From the NCBI GenBank assembly GCA_003509235.1, contig DONH01000314.1, forward strand, positions 1 to 8,102: a DNA stretch of 8,102 nt, written 5' to 3'. Position numbers and translations under genes: made by a program. This stretch comes from Planctomycetaceae bacterium. Its GTDB lineage: Bacteria; Planctomycetota; Planctomycetia; Pirellulales; UBA1268. Of this stretch, positions 1 through 6,445 are shown piece by piece; within the stretch, counting starts at the first letter, position 1; each line of letters starts with the position of its first letter. Below the pieces are notes generated by a model. That model searched no databases. It was not told where the DNA came from and saw only the letters and a program-made list of their open reading frames with translations.

Positions 1-356
1 CGAAGAGCTTCTGAGAGGTGCCTTTCTGCAGCATTTCTTTCAATTATTTGAGTACCACCAAACACAATAACGGTCGACTCGATATTGTCTTCCTGAAACG
101 CAAGTTCTGGTTTGCCAAGTTCCAAAAGCATGCGAACACCTCGCATTTCAGTCCGTTCGAGTAGTGCACGGTCATCTTGCGCAAGGCTGTGACTAGGTGA
201 GCGAAGAATGGCCTCCATGTTTTCAGTAACAAGCGCAAGGTCATCCCCGAGTATTGTATTTGGAAGGTCGTTGCACATGTCGGCATGAGTCTCACTCCAA
301 GGAGTGCTCTCTTTTGACATTTGATTCTCGACTACTTTTTTATTTTTTTTACTCAT
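1..356 (-). CDS. LOG/TIGR00730-family Rossmann-fold protein, N-terminal part (cut by window edge)
   Basis: The reading frame opens with ATG at 356 and stays open for 118 codons to the window edge, so the C-terminal part is missing. After a polar, Lys-rich start (residues 1-20) comes a helical region (about 36-82) with the string RGVRMLLELGKPELAFQE (72-89), directly followed by the first Rossmann strand STVIVFGGTQI (94-104). That order, an acidic/helical N-terminal extension, a KPEL motif and then a T-I/V-V-V-F-G strand, is typical of the longer bacterial LOG (lysine-decarboxylase-like, TIGR00730) proteins. Members of the wider family split nucleoside 5'-monophosphates into base and ribose 5-phosphate; some make cytokinins. 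The catalytic PGGxGTxxE motif would lie beyond the window, so activity cannot be judged. It starts only 7 nt after the stop of the upstream membrane-protein gene, suggesting co-transcription and translational coupling. There is no clear Shine-Dalgarno; an in-frame ATG at 320 is an alternative start. Confidence 0.75.
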   Translation of the reverse strand, partial: MSKKNKKVVENQMSKESTPWSETHADMCNDLPNTILGDDLALVTENMEAILRSPSHSLAQDDRALLERTEMRGVRMLLELGKPELAFQEDNIESTVIVFGGTQIIERNAAERHLSEAL

Positions 357-363
357 GTTATTT

Positions 364-1179
364 CTAATTTGATGGTATGGCTTCTGGAAATGTACGAGAT
401 TTCTTTTTCATGTAACTTGTTCCTGTAACTGTGACTGAGCCATGATCGATTCGTAGAGATTCAACCTGCCAACGTTGAGGTTGCTGACTTTCTGTGTCCT
501 GTGAGGATGAATTCGTGAGACTCGCAGGAACAGTCGCTAAGAGAAGAATTCGATCACGATATCGTTGTATGTTTGTATCTATTCCGGCGTTTTCTAGAGC
601 CTTTTTACATTCCTGAAGAACAGCGTTACGAGGAAGAGGGAGTTGCCCTACGCCGGCCTTTTGTACGGTTAAGGCGAATTGGGTGGTGGATTTAAGCCGG
701 ATCTCAATGTCTGCCCACGCCACAGTTGTGACTCCCCACCTCGAAACTTCTATTCCGATACGAAATAGGTGTGGTTCTAGTTTGATACGTGGGCGGGACA
801 GTCTGCCCCACAATGCGTTTCCAAGAAGTTCAGGGTGATTTCGAGGCAAGTCATTTCCCAACCATGCATTTATTTCATTTTCACGCACGCTGATACCCCA
901 TTTGTTTTCATGTCGAATTTCATTCGTGACGGATGCTATCTGCGTTACAAAACGTCCTGCAATCGACTGGTCCTCCAATCCAATATTAATAACCGACTGA
1001 TAAAACTGAGGTGGCACAAAGGCTAGACTGAAAACACAAACAATTACTATGCTGAAGGCCAACATTGCAAAAAGTGCAAGCCGATACGCTTTCAGCTGCT
1101 TTACCGCGTTATAAAACAGTCTATTTCTCTTGTTATCTCTTAGTTTCTGCGAGAAATTTTCATTTGCAGTGTTTTCCAA
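364..1179 (-). CDS. Single-pass membrane-anchored protein of unknown function (csrA operon)
   Basis: The 271-residue protein has a basic N-terminus (residues 11-33), one strong transmembrane helix (about 34-55) with no signal-peptidase site I trust, then a domain of about 215 residues that should face the periplasm. The clearest block is WGISVRENEINAWL (94-107) followed by LPRNHPELL (111-119); the E-x-N-A-W-L pattern recurs in membrane-anchored proteins of the DUF2140/LmeA-like kind, thought to have a lipid-binding fold. After it come alternating beta-like stretches (132-180) and a PLPR motif (181-184). The function is unknown and the lipid-binding idea is inference. The start is TTG at 1179: no ATG occurs in frame until residue 39, inside the membrane helix, and a GAGAG ribosome-binding sequence sits 7 nt upstream of the TTG. 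It lies 18 nt after csrA and 7 nt before the LOG-family gene, so the three genes very likely form one operon. Confidence 0.8.
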   Translation of the reverse strand: MENTANENFSQKLRDNKRNRLFYNAVKQLKAYRLALFAMLAFSIVIVCVFSLAFVPPQFYQSVINIGLEDQSIAGRFVTQIASVTNEIRHENKWGISVRENEINAWLGNDLPRNHPELLGNALWGRLSRPRIKLEPHLFRIGIEVSRWGVTTVAWADIEIRLKSTTQFALTVQKAGVGQLPLPRNAVLQECKKALENAGIDTNIQRYRDRILLLATVPASLTNSSSQDTESQQPQRWQVESLRIDHGSVTVTGTSYMKKKSRTFPEAIPSN

Positions 1180-1186
1180 AATGGAT

Positions 1187-1191
1187 CTCTC
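1187..1191 (-). promoter_or_regulatory. Ribosome-binding site (GAGAG) that supports the TTG start at 1179
   Basis: On the minus strand the 18-nt csrA spacer contains GAGAG, 7 nt before TTG. It is the only purine-rich stretch in the spacer, and it fixes the TTG rather than the distant internal ATG as the start of the membrane-protein gene. Confidence 0.55.
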
Positions 1192-1197
1192 AACTGG

Positions 1198-1419
1198 TTA
1201 CCCAGCAAGTTTGCAAAAGCTTGTTATTGGTAACACACCATCATCCTCAAGAATGACGTCTCCGAGTGCATCGATTTCTAATTCATCCCGTAAAACCCGC
1301 ATTTCAGATGGTGCCTCGATGCCTATTCGTACTTTATCACCATTTACTCTTACGATTGTCACCACAACTGATTCACCAACTCGAATGCGCTCATTTTGCT
1401 TTCGGGACAATACCAGCAT
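1198..1419 (-). CDS. csrA: Carbon storage regulator CsrA (RsmA-type RNA-binding protein)
   Basis: The 73-residue protein matches CsrA along residues 1-50: MLVLSRK at the start, GESVVVTIVRV, the hallmark KVRIGIEAP (29-37) and VLRDEL. CsrA is a small dimeric RNA-binding protein that binds GGA motifs in mRNA leaders, usually over the ribosome-binding site, and changes translation or stability. RNA-binding residues known from the family are kept: Leu4, Arg6 and Arg44 (here V-L-R44-D-E; Leu replaces the common His at 43). The C-terminal tail beyond 50 is longer and more acidic than in E. coli CsrA (61 residues) and diverges. A strong GGAGG lies 5 nt before the ATG, one of the two best ribosome-binding sites in the window. 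It is first in an operon with a membrane protein and a LOG-family protein. No fliW or flagellar gene is visible nearby, unlike the common csrA setting. Confidence 0.96.
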   Translation of the reverse strand: MLVLSRKQNERIRVGESVVVTIVRVNGDKVRIGIEAPSEMRVLRDELEIDALGDVILEDDGVLPITSFCKLAG

Positions 1420-1707
1420 AAAAGCCTCCGTTCCTCGTCAGATAGATTTTGAAATGAATAGAGCTAGCAACTGTGCAGGCTTTATGTGATCCCGACGGGT
1501 GGACAGCACCGCGACCTGATTCACCAGAAGGCCTGGGAAAGATAGGAGCCAATGGAAATATCGTCCGGATGCTTAAGATTTCTTGGCCGTAACGATTTAT
1601 CATGCAATCATACGGATCATTCCGACTGCACCGGGGACTCACTAAAGATGTAAAATCTTTTTATAGAATTTGATTGCGAAATAATTAGGTACTGAAAGAA
1701 ACCAAAC
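1420..1707 (-). other. Intergenic stretch / possible long csrA leader, no convincing gene
   Basis: About 290 nt separate csrA from the end of the exported-protein gene. A minus-strand frame opens across 1391-1642 from a GTG, but its product resembles nothing I know, overlaps the csrA start and has no ribosome-binding site, so I treat the stretch as non-coding. On the minus strand it holds small hairpin candidates: CGGA-loop-UCCG (1613-1624), CCAG-loop-CTGG (1524-1536) and GGTG-loop-CACC (1498-1510). It also holds several GGA triplets, including 1621-1623 and 1490-1492. A TATAAA (about 1661-1666 on the minus strand) could be a -10 box but has no good -35 partner. I see no tRNA and no rho-independent terminator for the gene ending at 1708. 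Confidence 0.4.
1425..1434 (-). promoter_or_regulatory. csrA ribosome-binding site with two GGA motifs
   Basis: The minus strand reads GAGGAACGGAGG just before csrA. GGAGG is the Shine-Dalgarno (5-nt spacing to ATG). It contains one GGA and has another 5 nt upstream, the core that CsrA proteins recognise. Autoregulation by CsrA at this site is an inference; two sites so close would not bridge one dimer well, so a partner such as the GGA at 1490-1492 might be needed. Confidence 0.5.
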
Positions 1708-2610
1708 TTATTTCTTTTCAGCCTGTGTGTACTCTGCAAGACTCACTTCTTCAGCGATTGCCATACAGGCTTCGGCATCAGCAATTCGTTGTAAATCATC
1801 AGCTCGAAGCGCGGGATGAATGCGGTGAACTGAATACAAGTGGCGTTGCATCATCGAGGAGAGTCCGGACGTAACAAGACTACCTCGAGAATCTATTTGA
1901 AGAGTGACAGATGTCGGAAGTTTGGCTTCGGATGCAATCCGTTTGTTTAGTGCTAGTCGAGGAAATGGTGGAATACCACCCGGATGAAGGAGGGCACGTA
2001 ATAGGAGTGCCGTGTCTGCAAACTGTCTGTATTGCCCTGCTATTTCTGGTGACGATGCATCTGTGGTTTCAATTCGGTATTGCACGCGCGGGCCAACGAG
2101 TTCAATTGCATCATCCGACTCATGAATACCATTCTCAAAATGTGGACCGCCAGCCCAACACAGTAGTTTGTCATCCGATGTACGTACCCATTTTGCAAGT
2201 GATACACGTAATCGTTCGAGTTGGATACTATCTATCGATGTTTTCACTTGCCGAAGAGGATCAATGAGTAAAACTCGTTCTCGAGTTGGGTCGTGTAGAA
2301 TAATCTCACCTTTGAATGCTTTGGTGTGATTTGATTCAGATTCGGATTCCTTCTGTTCCGTAGTTGTGGTGTCAAGAAAGTCCCAGGCTACTTCGGATGA
2401 AAACAGTGTTAGGCTGTGAGCAATCGGTACGTCATCTCGGTCCGCAAAGACATCAGTCTCAACTCTAAGAAAGTCATTTTCATTGGAAAAAACTGCTTGC
2501 CCAAGGGAAAACAGGAATACAAAGACAGGACAAAAACTCCTGATCAGAAGCCTCGCCCAATGAGATTGCGTGGTAACCACTTGTATCAAGCTTTCATAGG
2601 GGAATATCAA
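1708..2610 (-). CDS. Exported protein of unknown function
   Basis: I do not recognise the family. The N-terminus looks like a Sec signal peptide: a basic/polar start with Arg20 and Arg24, a hydrophobic core RSFCPVFVFLFSLGQAV (24-40) and a likely cleavage after Ala39 or Ser42. The mature part is about 260 residues. It has a Glu/Ser/Thr-rich linker (77-96), then FKGEIILHDPTRERVLLIDP (99-118), which reads like beta-strands of a lipoprotein-carrier or LolA-like sheet, though that is only an impression. An Arg/Leu-rich C-terminal region (255-280) includes HRIHPALRADDLQRIADAE. There is no lipobox and no known catalytic motif. The furthest upstream start is TTG at 2610; TTG at 2589 and GTG at 2580 are equally possible because none has a clear ribosome-binding site, and no ATG precedes the signal sequence. 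It is transcribed divergently from the antiporter gene. Confidence 0.7.
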   Translation of the reverse strand: MIFPYESLIQVVTTQSHWARLLIRSFCPVFVFLFSLGQAVFSNENDFLRVETDVFADRDDVPIAHSLTLFSSEVAWDFLDTTTTEQKESESESNHTKAFKGEIILHDPTRERVLLIDPLRQVKTSIDSIQLERLRVSLAKWVRTSDDKLLCWAGGPHFENGIHESDDAIELVGPRVQYRIETTDASSPEIAGQYRQFADTALLLRALLHPGGIPPFPRLALNKRIASEAKLPTSVTLQIDSRGSLVTSGLSSMMQRHLYSVHRIHPALRADDLQRIADAEACMAIAEEVSLAEYTQAEKK

Positions 2611-2762
2611 AGTTTTTGGTACCTATCAGAGACTCTAACAGAAGACAGAGTGCTTCCCCTAGTGTGATTTCCAGCCGGATGGGTTATGGGGATTTGATGA
2701 TTTTCCTGTAGTTTTTGTGCTGAATGAAATTACCTCTGCTGCCCTCCTCTCCTATTTAAATA
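2611..2762. promoter_or_regulatory. Divergent intergenic region (exported protein / antiporter)
   Basis: These 152 bases must hold the start signals for two genes on opposite strands. The antiporter side ends in a pyrimidine-rich tract (2733-2752) followed by the perfect palindrome TATTTAAATA (2753-2762) that touches the ATG. There is no Shine-Dalgarno for the antiporter. I found no convincing -35/-10 pair on either strand. Confidence 0.35.
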
Positions 2763-4787
2763 ATGTTTCTTTCTGACCTTCTTGTCGTTTTTGCCGTAAC
2801 AGCAGTCGTTGTTTTCCTATTTGGAAGAGCACAAATACCCAGTGTCATCGGTCTGCTTGTCTCAGGTGTCGTGGTGGGCCCTTATGGACTGTCTCTGGTT
2901 GATGACCTGGAGAGCGTTGAACTCCTTGCAGAAATTGGCGTTGTCGTCCTCTTGTTTACGGTTGGACTTGAAATATCTATTTCACGACTGCTTGCCATGT
3001 TGCCACTCATGGCAAGTATTGGGTTTCCACAGATTGCTGGAACAACACTTCTGATTGCTGCAGCCTGTCGTTGGCATGTAGGAACACTTCCCCAAGCGAT
3101 TTTTGCAGGGTTCCTGATTGCCATGTCGAGTACTGCAATTGTTCTGAAAATGTTATCGGATCGCAGTCAATCTGGTACTCAGGCAGGACGCATATCAATA
3201 TCGGTTCTCTTGCTGCAAGACTTATTTGTGATTATCGCAATGCTTGCGGTGCCTTTGTTAGCGGCTTCAGCTGGAGTAAGTGCAGCACCCAATAATCAAA
3301 TTACCTCTCATCAAAGCGCTCAAGCACTTGTTGAAAATCCATTCTTGGCAGTTCTCGTTGGATTTTCTATCGTCGTTGCTGTGCTTCTTGCTGGCCGGCA
3401 GTTTATTCCGAAAGTCTTGCACGAAGTAGTGCGACTACGGAACCGGGAGCTATTTCTGATAACGCTTGTACTTATTTGCCTTGGTACAGCGGCGATCACT
3501 GCGGCGGCTGGCTTATCACTTGCTATCGGGGCTTTCATAGCCGGTTTAGCACTTTCTGAAAGTGAATACGGCCATCAGGCCTTTGCAGAAGTGCTCCCTT
3601 TTCGCGATACACTCGCCAGTCTTTTCTTCGTATCTGTGGGAATGCTACTTGATATATCGTTTGTTTTTTCACATGTCGGACTTGTATGCCTCGTCGTTTT
3701 TGTGATCGTCCTACTCAAGGTTTTTGCCACAGCAATCCCGGCGATGCTTGCAGGTTTTCCCGTCCGAACGAGCCTTATTGCTGGTGGGACGATCGCTCAA
3801 GTAGGCGAATTCTCATTCGTTCTTGGATCACGAGGAGCTGATGTCGGCTTGTTAACAAGTGATGACTACCAGACATTTCTCGCTGCTGCTGTTATTACGA
3901 TGGCTGCGGCACCACTTCTTACAATTGTTGTGCCACAACTTTGTGATTGGCTTGGACAAAGCTCATGGCTTGGTGGAATGTTTCATGATTTGCCACCAGA
4001 AGATGATATCGATTTATCAGACCATGTCATCATTGCTGGGTTCGGCATTAATGGCCGTAGCCTAGCAACCGCTTTGGCCGAGTTTGGCGTTCCACATGTT
4101 ATTTTGGAGTTGAATCCAGAAACGGTGCGCAGTGAGAGATTATTGGGTATAGATATTCGCTACGGTGACTGTACTCGTCAGGCAATTCTAGAACATGCCG
4201 GAATTTTTCGTGCACGGGCCTTTGTGGTAGCAATCTCTGATCCAGCAAGTGCACGTCGTAGCGTACGAGTAGCACGCGATCTCGTACCCGAACTTGAGAT
4301 TTTTGTTCGTACAGAGTACTTGGCAGAAGTTGATGAGTTACGACTATTGGGTGCAGATGTTGTTGTGCCTGCAGAGTTTGAAACGGCACTATCACTTTTT
4401 GAGCGAGTGCTCGGTATCTACGATGTTCCAGAAGAGAAAATTGATGATCTTGTTGATCAACTTCGTTTAGAAAACTACGGATTTTTGCGAAGTGGTGTGA
4501 GAAGACGACCAAATCAGTCGATAGATAGCCCAGATATTCATGATCAATTAGGACGTTGTCGAATATCACAACGAAGCATTGTCGCAGGCCAGACAATTGG
4601 TGAACTGGATGTTCGAGCAAAGACAGGGGTAACAATCATTGCAATTCAGCGCAGTAATCAGCAGATACGAAATCCTGGGCCGACGTTTCAATTACATATT
4701 GGTGACGAAGTTTCATTTGTTGGTAGTCGTTCCGAGCGGACCGCTGCAAACAAACTCTTCTTGTCGACGAGCCGTAACACCGACTGA
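2763..4787 (+). CDS. Kef/CPA2-type monovalent cation:proton antiporter with RCK (TrkA-N/TrkA-C) module
   Basis: This 674-residue inner-membrane protein should exchange K+ (or Na+) for H+. Residues 1-400 form about 13 membrane helices with CPA2 hallmarks: PSVIGLLVSGVVVGPYGL (27-44), the ELLAEIGVVVLLFTVGLE block, SSTAIVLKML, LLLQDL with Asp153, LAIGAFIAGLALSESEYGHQ, PFRDTLASLFFVSVGM, and AQVGEFSFVL with Gln346 and Glu349. From 420 follows an RCK/TrkA-N nucleotide-binding domain: DHVIIAGFGINGR with G426-x-G428-x-x-G431 and acidic Glu449 at the end of the second strand, a pattern that suits NAD(H). Residues from about 585 to 668 form a TrkA-C domain. The loop after helix 9 resembles YbaL-like proteins more than glutathione-gated KefC, so I give no gene symbol. 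No kefF/kefG ancillary gene is adjacent. The start fits the family although no Shine-Dalgarno is present. It converges with the DUF2237 gene, leaving 9 nt. Confidence 0.95.
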   Translation: MFLSDLLVVFAVTAVVVFLFGRAQIPSVIGLLVSGVVVGPYGLSLVDDLESVELLAEIGVVVLLFTVGLEISISRLLAMLPLMASIGFPQIAGTTLLIAAACRWHVGTLPQAIFAGFLIAMSSTAIVLKMLSDRSQSGTQAGRISISVLLLQDLFVIIAMLAVPLLAASAGVSAAPNNQITSHQSAQALVENPFLAVLVGFSIVVAVLLAGRQFIPKVLHEVVRLRNRELFLITLVLICLGTAAITAAAGLSLAIGAFIAGLALSESEYGHQAFAEVLPFRDTLASLFFVSVGMLLDISFVFSHVGLVCLVVFVIVLLKVFATAIPAMLAGFPVRTSLIAGGTIAQVGEFSFVLGSRGADVGLLTSDDYQTFLAAAVITMAAAPLLTIVVPQLCDWLGQSSWLGGMFHDLPPEDDIDLSDHVIIAGFGINGRSLATALAEFGVPHVILELNPETVRSERLLGIDIRYGDCTRQAILEHAGIFRARAFVVAISDPASARRSVRVARDLVPELEIFVRTEYLAEVDELRLLGADVVVPAEFETALSLFERVLGIYDVPEEKIDDLVDQLRLENYGFLRSGVRRRPNQSIDSPDIHDQLGRCRISQRSIVAGQTIGELDVRAKTGVTIIAIQRSNQQIRNPGPTFQLHIGDEVSFVGSRSERTAANKLFLSTSRNTD

Positions 4788-4796
4788 ATAGAAACG

Positions 4797-5195
4797 TTAA
4801 GCAATGTGTTGTTGGAGGAGTTCGAATGGAATGACATCGAGTGCCTTCTCACTCGTTGCCTCGAGAACAACTCGTGGAGCACAGCCTGCCCTCATGGCTT
4901 CAAGCCATCGAGCTGCACAAAGGCACCATCGATCACCCGGTACGAGCCCAGAAAAATTGAATTCAGGTCGTGGTGTGACAAGATCGTTTCCTGCTTGGAC
5001 TGTAAATTGAAGGAATTCCTCAGTCATGACAGCGCAGACAGTGTGGGAGCCGGTATCATCAGAACATGTTCGGCAGAGGCCATCTCGAAAAAATCCAGTG
5101 AGCGGTTCCGTGGAGCATGGAATCAGTGCTTTGCCAAGAAGGTTGCGGTTATGATCCAATTCAGATGAATTATCTGAGTTATCAAAACTAATCAT
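4797..5195 (-). CDS. DUF2237 family protein
   Basis: The 132-residue protein covers the whole DUF2237 family (Pfam PF09996), whose function is unknown. Signature blocks are all present: NLLGKALIPCSTEPLTGFFR (18-37), HTVCAVMTEEFL (51-62), the TPRPEF string (74-79) and GDRWCLCAARWLEA (87-100), then APRVVLEAT (106-114). Cysteines at 27, 41, 44, 54, 91, 93 and 105, with conserved His51, would allow metal binding or redox chemistry, but that is inference. No signal peptide is seen, so it should be cytoplasmic. I chose ATG at 5195 because GGA lies 5 nt before it; an in-frame TTG at 5210 adds five residues but has no ribosome-binding site. It converges with the antiporter gene and is divergent from miaE. 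Confidence 0.92.
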   Translation of the reverse strand: MISFDNSDNSSELDHNRNLLGKALIPCSTEPLTGFFRDGLCRTCSDDTGSHTVCAVMTEEFLQFTVQAGNDLVTPRPEFNFSGLVPGDRWCLCAARWLEAMRAGCAPRVVLEATSEKALDVIPFELLQQHIA

Positions 5196-5312
5196 TTTTA
5201 TCCGATTCAATCATGAGTGTGCGTGGAGGGCGATTGTGCTGCAGGCAATTCGTTCAATCCATTATTTCAGTATAAATAATTCCATCCACTGTGACCCAAA
5301 GTAACCCACGTT
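5196..5312. promoter_or_regulatory. Divergent promoter region (DUF2237 / miaE)
   Basis: The best promoter element is TATAAA (5271-5276, inside TATAAATAAT), placed to give a leader of about 30 nt for miaE; the matching -35 (around 5249-5254, TTCGTT) is poor. TTCAATC occurs twice in direct orientation (5206-5212 and 5253-5259). No Shine-Dalgarno precedes miaE. Confidence 0.35.
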
Positions 5313-5894
5313 ATGGTTATGCTCAGCTTACAAATTGATACGCCTGAACGCTGGTTTTCGCAGGTAGACGAGAATCTCGATGAGATATTAATCGACCATG
5401 CGCATTGCGAAAAGAAGGCAGCAGGTGTGGCAATGAATCTTCTCTTCGCCTATGTCGAGAACACAAAAATTTCTCGGGCGATGACTGAAATAGTGAATGA
5501 AGAGTTGAAACACTTTCAAATGGTACTTGATTTGTTAGAGCGGCGAGATATTCAATTTAGAAAATTATCTCCGAGTAACTATGGTCCCAAACTCCACAAA
5601 TTGATTTGTAAGAATGAGCCAGACAGAGCAGTCGATCGCTTGCTTGTGGCGGGTCTGATTGAAGCTCGTAGTTGCGAGCGATTTTCGTTATTGAAAAATC
5701 ATGTTCATGACGAAGAGCTGCAAAAGTTTTATGGTGGACTTTTTGAATCCGAGGCGCGTCACCACGCAACATATGTTCGGCTTGCCTGTGATATAGCGCC
5801 AGAATCAACTGTTCGTAACAGACTGCACTGGCTGGCTTCACGAGAGGCAGAGATCATTTCCGAGGGTGACAAGCAGCCGCGGATGCATAGCTAG
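5313..5894 (+). CDS. miaE: tRNA-(ms2io6A) hydroxylase MiaE
   Basis: MiaE is a non-haem di-iron monooxygenase that hydroxylates the isopentenyl group of ms2i6A at position 37 of tRNAs reading UNN codons, after MiaA and MiaB have acted. The 193-residue protein has the ferritin-like four-helix layout and all six expected iron ligands: Glu33 (in DHAHCEKKAAG), Glu64 and His67 (EELKHF), Glu117 (LIEARSCERF), Glu147 and His150 (ESEARHH). Length matches known MiaE proteins. The ATG at 5313 is used; ATG at 5319 is two codons on and equally possible, as neither has a ribosome-binding site. miaA and miaB are not in the window. The gene stands alone, divergent from DUF2237 and converging with gntK with 39 nt between, where I see no terminator hairpin. 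Confidence 0.95.
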   Translation: MVMLSLQIDTPERWFSQVDENLDEILIDHAHCEKKAAGVAMNLLFAYVENTKISRAMTEIVNEELKHFQMVLDLLERRDIQFRKLSPSNYGPKLHKLICKNEPDRAVDRLLVAGLIEARSCERFSLLKNHVHDEELQKFYGGLFESEARHHATYVRLACDIAPESTVRNRLHWLASREAEIISEGDKQPRMHS

Positions 5895-5933
5895 TGATAG
5901 AAATACGGAGCCTCTTTTCCAAAGAACGACTGC

Positions 5934-6431
5934 TCATTGTAGGCCTAGGAAATCACAGATACTTTTAACTATATCGTTGGGGGTGCGGTCAATCGTCACC
6001 ACGAAGGCGCGTTCATGAGCGCTCGGTTCTTCTAGAAGGTCAAGCTGACTGTCGAGAAGATCTGGTGGCATGAAATGATCTTTTCGTTGGGTTAGACGCC
6101 GCGAGAGCAATTCTCTGGTGCCACGCAAGTAGATAAACTGTACGCTTTTTTGATTTCCTCTGATTGTACGCCGGTACGACTCCTTGAGCGCAGAGCAGCT
6201 AATAACACCATCTCTGCCAGCCTCGCAACGAGAATCAATCCAAGCTGAAATCATAGAAATCCATGGCTTGCGATCATCATCATTCAGTGGAACACCATCT
6301 GACATTTTTAGAATATTTTCTTGTGGATGGAGGGCATCTCCTTCCTGATACTCCCAGCCAAGGTGGCTGGCCAGTTTGGTGCCGACTGTTGTCTTGCCGC
6401 ATCCCGAAACACCCATCAAAACAATAATCAT
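5934..6431 (-). CDS. gntK: Gluconokinase (GntK type)
   Basis: This cytoplasmic P-loop kinase phosphorylates D-gluconate to 6-phosphogluconate with ATP, feeding the pentose-phosphate or Entner-Doudoroff route. The 165-residue protein matches GntK throughout: Walker A G7VSGCGKTT, then EGDALHPQENILKM and GVPLNDDDRKPW, which contact the sugar and form the family signature, CSALKESYRR (adenylate-kinase-like fold), FIYLRG, and the lid segment RKDHFMPPDLLDSQLDLLEEP. Nothing essential is missing. ATG at 6431 is chosen; TTG directly before it (6434) would add one residue, and the strong GGAGGAG fits either. No gluconate permease or repressor (gntT/gntR) is adjacent. The divergent neighbour is an aldo/keto reductase. 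Confidence 0.95.
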   Translation of the reverse strand: MIIVLMGVSGCGKTTVGTKLASHLGWEYQEGDALHPQENILKMSDGVPLNDDDRKPWISMISAWIDSRCEAGRDGVISCSALKESYRRTIRGNQKSVQFIYLRGTRELLSRRLTQRKDHFMPPDLLDSQLDLLEEPSAHERAFVVTIDRTPNDIVKSICDFLGLQ

Positions 6432-6438
6432 CAACGAT

Positions 6439-6445
6439 CTCCTCC
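6439..6445 (-). promoter_or_regulatory. Ribosome-binding site of gntK (GGAGGAG)
   Basis: On the minus strand GGAGGAG lies 7 nt before ATG 6431 and 4 nt before TTG 6434, making ATG the better-spaced start. With csrA, it is the only strong Shine-Dalgarno in the window. Confidence 0.6.

Noticed and set aside
44..295. Minus-strand open frame of 83 codons
   Set aside because: It lies in another frame over the LOG-family gene, whose frame is open to the window edge and has family motifs.
1451..1640. Possible tRNA or known structured RNA upstream of csrA
   Set aside because: No cloverleaf, T-loop consensus or other known RNA signature could be found; only short unrelated hairpins.
1391..1642. Minus-strand open frame of 83 codons upstream of and overlapping csrA
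   Set aside because: It starts with GTG without a ribosome-binding site, overlaps the csrA start in another frame, and its Pro/Arg/Ser-rich product shows no family feature.
1644..1660. Hairpin AAAGAT-gtaaa-ATCTTT, possible terminator for the gene ending at 1708
   Set aside because: The stem is six almost pure A-T pairs and no U-run follows on the minus strand; too weak to call.
1911..2267. Plus-strand open frame of 118 codons
   Set aside because: Antisense to the exported-protein gene. It has no ribosome-binding site or family feature. Since the exported protein is itself unrecognised, I rely on its signal peptide and length to choose the strand.
4099..4635. Minus-strand open frame of 178 codons
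   Set aside because: Antisense shadow of the RCK domain of the antiporter; the product is His/Leu/Gln-rich with no recognisable motif.
2763..4787. Glutathione-gated KefB/KefC identity
   Set aside because: The regulatory loop does not match the HALESD-type motif of KefC and there is no kefF/kefG neighbour; only the broader CPA2 antiporter call is supported.
4806..5168. Plus-strand open frame of 120 codons
   Set aside because: Antisense to the DUF2237 gene, which matches its family end to end.
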